Both the position numbers and the translations under genes were made by a program. Shown in pieces: positions 33,494 through 43,392 of a DNA stretch of 64,000 nt. The number at the start of each line of letters is the position of its first letter. Position 1 is the first letter of the stretch. This DNA comes from Perilla frutescens (lineage: Eukaryota; Streptophyta; Magnoliopsida; Lamiales; Lamiaceae): NCBI GenBank assembly GCA_026008535.1, contig BRKX01000006.1, forward strand, positions 40,288,664 to 40,352,663, in the 5' to 3' direction. The notes under the pieces were generated by a model that was given only the letters and a program-made list of their open reading frames with translations, was not told the origin of the DNA and ran no database searches.

Positions 33494-34578
33494 TGATAAG
33501 GCCGTGCATAGCATTGAAGATGAAGATCCGGAGCTGCAACTTAGAGGACTTGTGACGTGTCTAAGAGCCAAAAAGCTTCAAGGATATTTACAAGTATTAA
33601 TTAGAAGGAAGTTTGAAGTTGGAGAAGAAGAATTCAAGTGCAGCTCGAAAATTATCAATTTGTTGGCAATTGATGAAGAAGCCCAAGAAGAATAAAGTGG
33701 TGAGAATTTGCAGCCCATGAATGAGTCTACAGGACACTTTAGAAGGCCCATCTTAATTGGGATTTATTTTATCCTAGTATAGATTTTATTTATTTATTTT
33801 TTGGTCTTTTTAGAATTACTTTAAATAGAGTTCTACCTAAGGTAATTCTTTTGTTTTATTTTCGGTCAAACCTTTGTTATTTTCCCTTCTTTATTTTCAT
33901 TCTCTAGCTAGCATAAATAGGGATCAACTATTATTTGTGATACTTTAGACTTTGCTTGAAATTAAAAAGAATTATTTCTAATTGTCTCACTCCAAGAAAT
34001 GTTGTTTCTTCGTTTATACATTCTTAAGATTTGTACCCTTAAAGTCCTATCAAGGTTTGTTCTAGTTCATCCAAGAGCTAAGGTAAATTGCAACTTCGGA
34101 GTATTCAACTATAGTATTTCATTCGTGATACAACGGGGTTCGATTGTGAATTTTTCTACATCAACAATCACGTCGCCATCTTCATCAACACGCTGCCGAT
34201 CATCCACCTTCAACTTCAGCCATCAACACCAACGTTCATCATCATTACTTCATCATGAATCATCTTTCAAAACTCATAAGTTCATCTCTCCCTCGTCATT
34301 CATAAACCCTAACCATAGTAGCCCTAAATTTGCCCATCTTCAATCTGTCTAGCCGTGACCTTTTCACCATTTATTTTATTTGTGTTTTGCTTATTTGTGG
34401 CATAATCTAGGTATCCTAGGAGTCTGTTTATCAAGTCATATTCGTTGTTTAGTTTCCGCACTTTGATAATTCATAGTTTATTATAGTTTTCGGTATTGTT
34501 CCCTTATGTAATCGTCGTGTGTTACGTTCCTTGCATACTTTATTGTGTTGTAATCTTGACTCCCTTGAGCTCATATCA
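33494..34578 (+). repeat. Right LTR of the inverted unit, plus orientation (1085 bp)
   Basis: Starts TGATAAGGCCGTG right after the polypurine tract CAGCAGGGGGGAG (33481-33493) and ends TCATATCA. Its first 200 bp hold an open frame (33504-33695) with 'DPELQLRGL' and 'RAKKLQGYLQVLIRRKFE'. This resembles the basic [ST]RSRAKKLQ tail often seen at the end of plant gypsy polyproteins. The LTR at 61462 encodes the same tail. Confidence 0.75.
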
Positions 34579-34583
34579 ATGAG

Positions 34584-35076
34584 TATGGGAAACCACACAA
34601 GGACACTAGAGATTTCCTCCCTAAGGACTTCACCTTGTGAATTTTTGATCCACACCCTCTAAATATGTTTGAATAAATGGGGTTGCCTTATGGATTCTAC
34701 TCATATCATGTGTGTCAATTCTTTCAAAATTATACATGATAAGTATGGGAAACCACATTAGGAAGCTCGGCTCTTAGCTCGATGATTCTACCTAATGATC
34801 ATTGTCCTATGTTTGCATCCCCTGATTTTATTGAAAATTAAATTTTCTAAATAAATGTGGAAATGATTTGTTGGAATTTGGTTCCAGATGGATTTAGTCT
34901 AATATGTTTTTCTTATTCTTGAAAAGGGCAAGCCACTCACCTGATTTGATAATTGTGTTCACTCTCTTTGATGATAAGTGCTTTAGTGGAGTACCATGTG
35001 ACAAGACTCAATAAGCATGATCACCTTGAAAGCCATCCCTTCTTGTTTCATATTTTTAAATGACTTGTTTGCTTGA
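34584..35076 (+). other. Athila copy C non-coding 3' region, second part
   Basis: Continues copy C after the inverted unit and matches copy B 45620-46110 ('gggaaaccacacaaggacac', 'cctaatgat', 'caagccactcac'). It stops at TTGCTTGA, where copy B is inserted. Confidence 0.75.
35072..35076. repeat. Left target-site duplication CTTGA of Athila copy B
   Basis: CTTGA at 35072-35076 is repeated at 47956-47960 right after the 3' LTR. The reconstructed target is the sequence just before the polypurine tract of copy C. Confidence 0.9.
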
Positions 35077-36886
35077 TGTTTGGTGTTTATTTGTGGTGTT
35101 TTTTTTTTGTTTGATTTTTTTATGTTTCATTTGTATTTTCTAGTATTTTGTTCTAGTTTATCTATAGGTTTTGTGTGATTTTATTCTCTGCTGCTTTTAT
35201 GGTGGAATAAGCCAAGTTTAGGAAAACTTGAGCTTTTGTACGCAATATTTTGATTTTTAGATAATAAGGTGGTACGGAGTGAAGATAGGCCGGAAGAGAT
35301 GAACCCGGAGGGAGAAGCCAAGGGCCCGCGGCCGCGCACCATTAGACGCCCAAAGCCCCCGCGGCCGCGCGAGGGTGCTCTCGGCGGAGACACCCCGCGG
35401 GCGCGCGCATGCCAGGCCTTCCGCGGGCGCGCAACCTGCCCTGTTTCACTCGATCATCGCCAATATACACTCGTGTCTCGCCTCTCCTTCATTTGGCAAC
35501 AAGTATTCTTCTTCCTTCCCCCTCATTTGGTATAAGAGATCCTTGGGCCACCCTAATCTAGCACTAGGGAGTAGGGATTAATCCATCTAAACCTAGCTTT
35601 GGATTTTTCTTCCACAAAATCCTCCCCAAATCTCTCACATTAATGGCTCCATCACCATCACCTTACCACCATTTTTCTCTCTCCTACCACCATATCTTTC
35701 ACCATACCTATCTTTGACTTCTCTCCCTCTCTCATACATCTCTCTCTCTTTCTCCCCCCTCATTTCTATTAGATTTTGGGGGACATCTATCCATTCACTC
35801 TCTACCATTCCATTAACTCTCACCACACCAACCTCTCCATCTTTTCTCTCTTTTCACACACATTTCACACACTAAATCTCTACACTATTTTCTCTCACCA
35901 TTTCCACCATCATCACCTTTACAAGAGGGAAGAGGAGAAAAGGAAGAAGAAGGGAACCAAGCCAAGCTAGGAGAAAAGAAGACGAGAAGGTCCCGATGAT
36001 GAGCCATCCTCGGAAGCTAAGCTCGGAGGAGGTTCATCTTGTATTTTCTTTGTATTTCTTGGCTGTTTGTGGGGATCTGTCCCAAAACTCTTTAAGGATA
36101 CTTAATATTGTAGAAGTTTGAGTTATTTGTATTGGTTTATGATATGACTTTCTTCTATGGTATTTGTGTTGCTTTGAGCATGTTTAGTGGCTAATCTCTC
36201 TATTAGGGGGTAGAGAATCGATGTGGTTTTGATCTATGCTTGTTATTGTTGATTGTTGTTGTTGGAATCGTGCTTTTTCATGTTTAGGTAATTGATCACT
36301 ACTTGAACATTGATAGGATTTAGAGGAGTCTTAATTGTGAATCTAAACCTGGAAATTGGTTCCTTCGACGTTAGGTGGATGGGGTTCCTAAGCCTAATAT
36401 GTCAATCTTGCATGTACTATATAGCTAAGAGAGGTTTAACGGATAGACGGTGACAGTAATTGAAGTTAAACTAATTGGAATGGTCTATCGTATTTGTGAG
36501 AGTAGCATTATCAACTTGAATAAAGCATAGTGATAAAACCATTGAGAGAATCTACACCCTAATACCTTAATCAAACTTATTTCCTCTAATCTCAATTTTA
36601 TTTGTGTTTTTGCATTTAATCATATTGCTTATTATCCGTTTCGAATTAATAGCATAATAATCATCAAACCCCCCTGTTAGAATGTTTAGATTTTATTTTA
36701 GTTGTTTTGTTGAAAACATGTGTAGTCTTTAGATAGTTCTTTCACATAAAGTCTTCCTTGAGAGATCGACTCAGGTTAAACTTATTGCTTCTACAATTGA
36801 CCCCGTCCAATTGCAGGTGTGGTCCCAAGTAGTTGTCTAGTGAGCATAAACCAGAAATTATAAGTATAAATTTGGACTACAAAATA
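35077..36886 (+). repeat. Athila copy B 5' LTR (1.81 kb)
   Basis: Starts TGTTTGGTGTTTATTTG and ends near CAAAATA; the terminal CA has become TA when compared with the 3' LTR ending CGAAACA. It contains a GC-rich block at 35318-35445 and CT-rich runs at 35640-35890. Relative to the 3' LTR it has about 27 extra bases near 35570-35597. Confidence 0.88.
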
Positions 36887-36891
36887 AATTT

Positions 36892-36909
36892 TGGCGCCGT
36901 TGCTGGGGA
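36892..36909 (+). other. Primer-binding site, tRNA-Asp type (copy B)
   Basis: TGGCGCCGTTGCTGGGGA, one base from the usual Athila/Tat primer-binding site complementary to tRNA-Asp, five bases after the LTR. Confidence 0.9.
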
Positions 36910-37173
36910 AGTCTTTTAAGAATTGTCTTATTGGTGCTATACTTGCTTTTGTGTTGTTTTGAAATTGTGAATTTGTCATTGAAGTGTTTGTGTTGTTTGT
37001 ACAAATTTGCTTTTGTGTCATTGAAGTGTTTGTGTTGTTTGTACAAATTTGCTTTTGTGTTTATGTCCTTTTGTTTGGCTTTGATATCTCTTTCCGCAAG
37101 GTACGTTTGATCTCCGTTTTGTTTGTGTTTGTGTATGCTAGGGAGGCGAAGCCTCAATCGGAGAATAGCCCCC

Positions 37174-38700
37174 ATGTTTGACGACATTCATCGACCAAGG
37201 AGATTCAATGTGTTCGAGTGGGAAAGAGAGATGAAAGCTAATCATTTCAACAACCCCGACAATGCCAATGCCAATGCGGCTAGGAATATGAGAGACTTTG
37301 CTCGTCCCGTGATTGGGGTATCGACTTCTTGCATAGTTCTTGGTGAAGCCGCAAGAAACTACGAATTGAAGAACATCCACTTTAGCCAACTTCCCTCATT
37401 CTACGGGATGCCGGCCAAAGATGCTTTGAACTTCATCCGTGAGTTCTATTCTGTTGTTCAAACCTTTCCTCTACAAGGTTTGAATGAAGATCAATTGAAG
37501 ATGAGGTGTTTCCCTTACACCTTGAAGGATCGAGCCTAGACGTGGTTCATGTCACTACCGGCCAATTCATTAGCCAATTAGAACGCCGTCTACGAGAAGT
37601 TCATGGCCAAGTATTACTCCAATCAAAAGAACCAAGACTTGATAGCTCAAATTATTACCTTCACCCAATCTCCGGGTGAAGCATTTTATGAAGCTTGGGA
37701 TCGATTTCGAGGTCTCCAACAACAATGCCCTCACCACCATCTCGCACCTGAGTTGCTCAACCAATTCTTCTACGACGGGCTTTCACAAAATTTCCAATAT
37801 ATGGTGGATAATGCATCGGGAGGAGACATTAGAGGACGCACTGCCGAAGAGGTCTCAAACATCTATGAGACCATGGCCACAACTTCTCAACAAAAGAGTG
37901 CTAGGGGGAAGAGAGCTTCCGTCAATAAAGCTAACCCTAGTTATGATGTGACAAAGCAACTTGCCGAGTTGACAAGGCAAGTAGAGATGCTTAGAACTTC
38001 CGAGAGACCACCCCAACAAGCTATGACCGTTGAGACGTGTGGGATTTGTGGAGAGTATGGCCATGGGGCCAATTTGTGTCAAAAGATGATCGAGCCGGAA
38101 TTAAGTGAAGAAGCTCATTTCCATGCTCTTCAAGAGCAAGTGAATGCTCTCCAAGGCTTCCAACCGCGCCAACAATACAACCCCCACTCTCAAACATACA
38201 ATCCGGGGTGGAGAAATCATCCGAATTTCTCTTGGAAACAACCTCAACAACCTCCTCAACCACCACAACAACCGTCTCCACCTCAACAAGCCGGAGGAGG
38301 CCAAGCACCACCTTATCCTAGGCCGCAACAATACCCGACCCAACCAAACCAACCGCCAAGGCCAACATTGCAAGACACATTACAATCCTTCATTCAAGCC
38401 ACTCAACAAAGATTTGAATCCGTTGAGGCTTCCGTGAAGAGAATTGAGACTCAAGTGGGCCAAATAGCCAGGACCGTTGGAGAATTGGCCAAGCAAGCAA
38501 AGCCGGGCAAGTTGCCCAGCCAACCGGAGCAAGCTCAAGTAATCACCGTGCTTAGAGAAGGAGAGGTGATAGACAACAAGGTTGAAGAGCCAAGTCCAAC
38601 CAAGAAGGTTGAAAATGAAGACGAGACTCCTTCTCAACAATAAAAGGAGTCCGAGAAAGAAAGAGAAGAAGTGAAGAAGCCCACACTCCACAAGGCTACC
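37174..38700 (+). pseudogene. Athila copy B gag (three stops)
   Basis: Starts MFDDIHRPRRF. The core has 'FPLQGLNEDQLKMRCFPYTL', and 'FYDGLSQNFQYMV' lies near 37767. A zinc knuckle CGICGEYGHGANLC lies near 38037-38080. A Gln/Pro-rich linker and coiled-coil-like tail ('RFESVEASVKRIETQVGQIA') follow. Stops at 37537-37539 and about 37580 break the core, and 38641-38643 breaks the tail. The TAG near 37580 replaces a Trp codon. Without these, gag would be in frame with protease. Confidence 0.88.
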
Positions 38701-39990
38701 AATCATTACAACCCTCTAATTCCATTTCCAAGCTGGTTGAGGAATGAGAAGCAAGACACTCAATTCCAAGAGTTCTACAAACTCCTATCCAAGGTGAATG
38801 TCAATCTTCCACTCCTTGACGTCATTCGAAATGTGCCGGCCTATGTCAAGTTCTTCAAGGAACTTGCTTCAAAGAAGAGGAAATTTGGAGAGAATGAGAA
38901 GATAGAGGTATCCGAAGTGGCTAGTGCAATCCTACAACATCAACTACCACCCAAGCTCCGTGATCCAGGTAGTTTTACTCTTAAAATTACTTTGGGAAAT
39001 AGCAAAGAAGCATGTGTTATGCTAGATCTAGGAGCCGGAATTAATTTGATGTCTTACTATATTTATAAAAAATTAGAGCTAGGTGAACTGAAACCAACTA
39101 GAATGTGTCTACAATTAGCAGATAGGTCCGTGAGATATCCTAGGGGAATAATAGAGGACATTCTAGTTAAGGTGGGTAGATTGATCATACCGGTTGATTT
39201 TCTTATTTTGGATTAGGGTGACGTGAAAGAAACGAGTAAAGAACACACGCTTCTTCTAGGTAGACCTTTTATGGCTACAACTAACACCTTGATTGATATT
39301 AAAAATAGAACTTTAAAAATGTCGGTGTTAGGAGAAACGGTGTCTTTTTTCGTACATGAAAACAAGGCTATTCTCATCTCCTTATTTGAGGAAAATTGTT
39401 TTTACATAGATGCTATTGATGTCTTGGCCGAGGAGGTTTTCTTGCAGGAAATAGGTGCTCCTTAGAGAAGAGAAACCTCATCCGAGGAACTTGCCATGGA
39501 TGAAGCCTACCTCAAGTGTGGGGGAGACGAGTTGAATGCCGAAGAGATGGAGATCTTGCTAGGAGAAGGCATGAGTCTCATGGAAGTCATGGTCTCAACC
39601 GAAGAGGAAGTGAAGCCTACTCCCGAGCTTGAGCTCAAGGAGCTCCCATCTCATCTCAAATACGTCTATCTTGATGATGAAGAGAAAAAGACCGTGATCA
39701 TCTTTGTTGGGCTAGAAAAAGATGAAGAGGACCTCTTAGTAGCCGTATTAAAGATGAACAAGCAAGCCATTGGATGGAGTCTTTCTGACATCAAAGGCAT
39801 TAACCCCTCTACGTGTATGCATCGCATCATTCTAAAGGAAGGGACTAAGCCGGTTCGTGAAGGGCAAAGAAGGCTCAACCCCATGCTAATGGAAGTCGTA
39901 AAGAAGGAGATTCTCAAGCTCCTAGCAGAAGGGATCATTTATCCCATAGCCGATAGCGAATGGGTGAGCCCGGTCCATGTGGTGCCGAAG
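38701..39990 (+). pseudogene. Athila copy B protease and linker
   Basis: Retropepsin-like: active-site loop D-L-G-A in 'VMLDLGAGINLMSYY' (about 39018-39060), then 'RMCLQLADRSVRYPRGIIED' and flap 'LLLGRPFMATTNTLID'. Stops at about 39214 and 39463 (the latter a TAG for the Trp seen in copy A). The linker to RT is open from 39496 and acidic, with 'LPSHLKYVYLD'. Confidence 0.82.
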
Positions 39991-41160
39991 AAAGGAGGGA
40001 TAACGGTCATTGAGAATGACAAAGGAGAACATGTGGCTACTCGAACCACCACCAGATAGAGAATGTGCATTGACTACCGAAAGCTCAATGCCGCCACAAG
40101 AAAAGACCATTTTCCCCTTCCGTTCATTGATCAAATACTTAATAAACTTGCCGGTCATAGTTTTTATTGCTTTCTTGACGGTTTATCGGGTTATTTTCAG
40201 GTGTCCATAGCATCGGAGGACCAAGCTAAGACTGCATTCACGTGCCCGTTTGGTACGTTTGCATGTTGGAGGATGCCATTTGGACTATGCAATGCACCGG
40301 GGACTTTCCAAAGATGTATGTTCTCAATCTTCTCCGAGATGATTGGAGACTTCATTGAGGTATTCATGGATGACTTTTCGGTCTTTGGATCCTCATTTTC
40401 CAATTGTTTAGAGAAATTAGAACTTGTCTTGAAAAGATGCATTGAAAGTAGCCTAACTCTTAGTTGGGAAAAGACTCATTTTATGGTTACTAGTGGCATA
40501 GTTCTTAGTCATGTTATGTCTAGAGAAGGAATGAGTGTAGACAAGGCTAAGGTGGATGTGATTGAAAAATTGCCTCCACCCATTAATGTGAAAGGTGTTA
40601 GAAGCTTTCTAGGCCATGCCGGTTTCTACCATCGGTTTATTAAAGACTTCTCAAAAATTAGCCAACCTCTATGCCATTTACTTGCTCAAGATGTTCCTTT
40701 GAGTTTGATGAAAAATGCTTGCATGCTTTTAATACTCTTAAGGAGAAATTGATCACCGCACCAATTGTTGTTCCCCCTGATTGGTCTTTACCTTTTGAGA
40801 TTATGTGTGATGCATCAAATTCCGCCGTTGGCGCCGTTTTGGGTCAACGTATTGATAAAATTCTTCGTGTAATTTACTATGCTAGCCTTACCTTGAATAG
40901 TGCTCAAGTAAATTACACCACCACCGAAAAAGAATTGCTTGCCGTTGTGTTTTCATTGGATAAATTTAGATCCTACATCTTAGGTTCTAAAGTAATTGTG
41001 CATAGTGATCATGCGGCTTTAAGGCATTTGTTGACCAAACCACAAGCTAAACCTAGACTCATTAGGTGGATTTTGCTTGTGCAAGAATTTGATGTTGAGA
41101 TTAAGGATAGAAAATGGTGTGAAAACATGGTAGCGGATCATTTATCTCGCCTCCCCGTTG
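39991..41160 (+). pseudogene. Athila copy B reverse transcriptase and RNase H (broken)
   Basis: RT: 'RMCIDYRKLNAATRKDHFPL' from 40060 (preceded by a TAG for Trp); 'FGLCNAPGTFQRCMFSIFSE'; catalytic 'FMDDFSVFGSSF' near 40363-40400; 'SFLGHAGFYHRFIKDFSKI'. A one-base deletion in a T run near 40697 shifts the frame. RNase H then follows: 'IMCDASNSAVGAVLGQ', 'TTTEKELLAVVFSLDKFRSY', 'HSDHAALRHLL' and 'MVADHLSRLP'. Both enzymes are complete in length apart from the shift. Confidence 0.9.
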
Positions 41161-42535
41161 ATGAAAATTTCAATTTGTTGCATGAAAAAGGAGTTGATTG
41201 TGATACATTTCCATATGAGCATGCTCTTGAGCTTAATTCCTCTCCTTGGTATGCCGATATTGTCAATTATCTTGCTTGTGATAAGATGAGACCTAACCTT
41301 TCTTCTCAAGAAAAGAAAAGATTTTTGGCAATGTGTAGGTATTACTTTTGGGAAGATCCATACATTTTCCATTTGGGAAAAGACGAGATAATTCGAAGAT
41401 GTGTCCCGGAAGAGGAGCAAACCGATGTTCTAGCCTTTTGTCACTCATCTCATTGTGGTGGCCATTTTGGAGGGCAAACGACGGCTAGAAAGATCCTACA
41501 ATCCGGTTTGTATTGGCCTTCAATTTTTAAAGATGCTCATGTTTACTCCATTTCATGTGATAAATGCCAAAGACTTGGTATATTAGGAGAAGAAATGAAA
41601 TGCCTTTAAATATCAATCTTGTTGTTGAAATTTTTGATGTTTGGGGTATTGATTTTATGGGACCATTTCCTAACTCATTTGGCTTCGAGTATATCCTCTT
41701 AGCGGTTGATTATGTCTCAAAGTGGGTTGAAGCAATCTCTACTAGGTCTTGTGACGCTAATGTGGTTATCAAGTTTGTGCAGGAGCATATTTTGAGTAGG
41801 TTTGGATTCCCTAGGGCGATCATAAGTGACGGTGGAACTCATTTCGCCAGCAAGCTTTTTGCAAGATTGCTGAAGAAAAATGGAGTGACTCACAAGGTGG
41901 CGACTCCATATCATTTTCAAACTTCCGGTCAAGTTGAGACGAGCAACAAACAAATTCAAAACATCTTGAAGAAGACCGTGAATGTCGCGAGGAAGGATTG
42001 GTCACAAAGGTTACCGGATGCTCTTTGGGCGTACCGGACGGCTTACAAAACCATCCTAGGGATGAGCCCATACCTCCTCATTTATGGAAAAGCATGCCAT
42101 CTCCCCGTTGAGATCGAGCACCGAGCCTATTGGGCTATAAAGGCGGTGAATTGTGATCTAGCAAATGCGGGAAAGGAGCGAGCCTTGCAATTCTCCGAGC
42201 TCGACGAATTGAGAAACGAAGCCTATGACAACGCCAAGATTTACAAAGATAAAGTGAAGAGGCTACACGATAGGTGAATTATCAAGAAAGAGCTCACGCC
42301 GGGCATGAAGGTTCTCCTTTTCAACACTAGATTGCGGCTTTTCCCCGGAAAACTCAAATCACGTTGGAGCGGACCGTTTATCATTGAAGAAGTGTTCCCC
42401 TACGGAGTGGTCACATTGAAAAATCCGGTGACAAATGTTACATTCCAAGTGAACGGCCATCGAGTCAAGCCATACTATGAAGGGCTTTCGCACGAAGCCG
42501 ATATGGAGGAATTGAAACTTGTCAATTCCGATTGA
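41161..42535 (+). pseudogene. Athila copy B integrase (frameshift and stop)
   Basis: HHCC zinc module with 'FCHSSHCGGHFGG' and 'SCDKCQR' (41430-41575). A one-base loss near 41577 shifts the frame. The catalytic core has 'EIFDVWGIDFMGPFP', 'ISDGGTHFASK' and 'YHFQTSGQVETSNKQIQNIL', consistent with D, D and E positions. 'SPYLLIYGKACHLPVEIEH' follows, then a stop at 42275-42277 and a C-terminal domain with 'SRWSGPFIIEEV' and 'NGHRVKPYYEG', ending at 42535. Confidence 0.9.
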
Positions 42536-42570
42536 ATTCTCCAAAAACTTCATCTAGCTCGAGACATTAA

Positions 42571-42600
42571 AATGAGCGCTGCATGGGAGGCAACCCATGA
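42571..42600 (+). other. Conserved post-pol motif with perfect hairpin, copy B
   Basis: Within 40 bases of the pol stop: ATGAGCGCTGCATGGGAGGC, then AACCCATGA. CATGGG and CCCATG form a 6-bp stem with a 6-nt loop (42582-42599). It is identical in copy A and partly kept in copy C. Confidence 0.6.
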
Positions 42601-42734
42601 TTATCTTATTTTTACTAATGTTATTTAATCTCTTTAGTGTTTGTGTGTTTTTTGTATTTTTGGTGTTTGTGTTGCAGGTTAAGTAGAAGTGAAGCTGGGG
42701 AAGAAATTGCAGAGGAAAATGGCTAAGGCAAGTC

Positions 42735-42900
42735 CCGCGACCGCGCAAGCCCTGCGGCCGCGCGACCCCCCTCTCGGCGGAAGGACTCCGAGAACGCGCA
42801 GCCCCCGCGGGCGCGCGAGAAAATTGGCCGAAATTGGAGTCCCTCGGGTGCGCGGCGCTCCGCGGGCGCGCGACCCTACCGCCCCACGGCCGCGCGCCCC
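42735..42900. repeat. GC-rich block in the ORF1 leader, copy B
   Basis: Repeats the theme 'gcggccgcgcg' / 'ccgcgggcgcgcga' around a 'ctctcggcgga' core. The LTR of the same element has the same core and arms at 35360-35410. A second GC-rich stretch with the arms follows at 43170-43330. Long ORFs on the minus strand (42554-43408) and the in-frame 5' extension of ORF1 come from this composition. Confidence 0.7.
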
Positions 42901-42905
42901 ACTCC

Positions 42906-42917
42906 CTATAAAAGGGG
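42906..42917 (+). promoter_or_regulatory. TATA-like element upstream of ORF1, copy B
   Basis: CTATAAAAGGGG just after the GC-rich block and 476 bp before the ORF1 start. Copy A has CTATAAAAGGG in the same relation. It is a candidate internal promoter for ORF1. Confidence 0.5.
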
Positions 42918-43392
42918 ACCACTCGTTTTGGAACCCTATTTTCTCCACCCTTTGCGCCGCTTTTGAGGCTCTCCACCCTCTCCATTACTCCCAAATTTAC
43001 CTTTCTCCTCCACCCTCCAATTCCAAGCAAATTACAGCCCAAGCACCCTCTTCTCCATGTCACAACCCCCGTCACCGCGACCGTGTCGAAACTCCGCGCC
43101 CGCAGACCATCTTCTTCCAGCCGCCGTGCCGTTCGCTGCCGTCGCTTCCACTCCGCTGCCGCAGTCACGCCCAGCTCCGCCAGCAGCCCCGCGACCACGC
43201 ACTTTTCTGCGGCCGTGCACCACCTCCGCAAGAGCCCGCGACCACGCAACGTCCCGCGGCCGCGCGTCTGTGCCCGACACTTCCCGTGACCGCGCACTGC
43301 CCCGCGGCCGCGCGCCAACTGCTCGCGCCTCCTCCGCGCGCCTTGTTCACCTTCATCGCTCCTCCTTGCTCTACCTTGCTCAATCATCCAGC

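Larger units (their letters stand above)
31868..34578. mobile_element. Composite insertion with two LTRs in inverted (head-to-head) orientation
   Basis: Outer ends are TGATATGA and TCATATCA, a perfect 8-bp inverted pair, and the unit is flanked by a 5-bp duplication (ATGAG). The left LTR (31868-32903) reads on the minus strand and the right LTR (33494-34578) on the plus strand. Both have their U5-type ends outward and their polypurine tracts inward. A 590-bp middle part holds one minus-strand ORF. The two LTRs are diverged members of one family, which also includes the LTR at 61462. A usual element has LTRs in direct orientation. Confidence 0.7.

Noticed and set aside
35635..35970. Short ORFs in CT-rich part of copy B LTR (repeated at 46740-47040)
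   Set aside because: Found in both LTRs merely because the LTRs are duplicates; low-complexity Ser/His/Phe or Arg/Glu translation of CT-rich DNA.
43057..43392. In-frame 5' extension of copy B ORF1 (533 aa in total)
   Set aside because: Copies A and C share no protein similarity upstream of the 'PF' region; the extension is GC-rich leader. The Met at 43393 is the better start.
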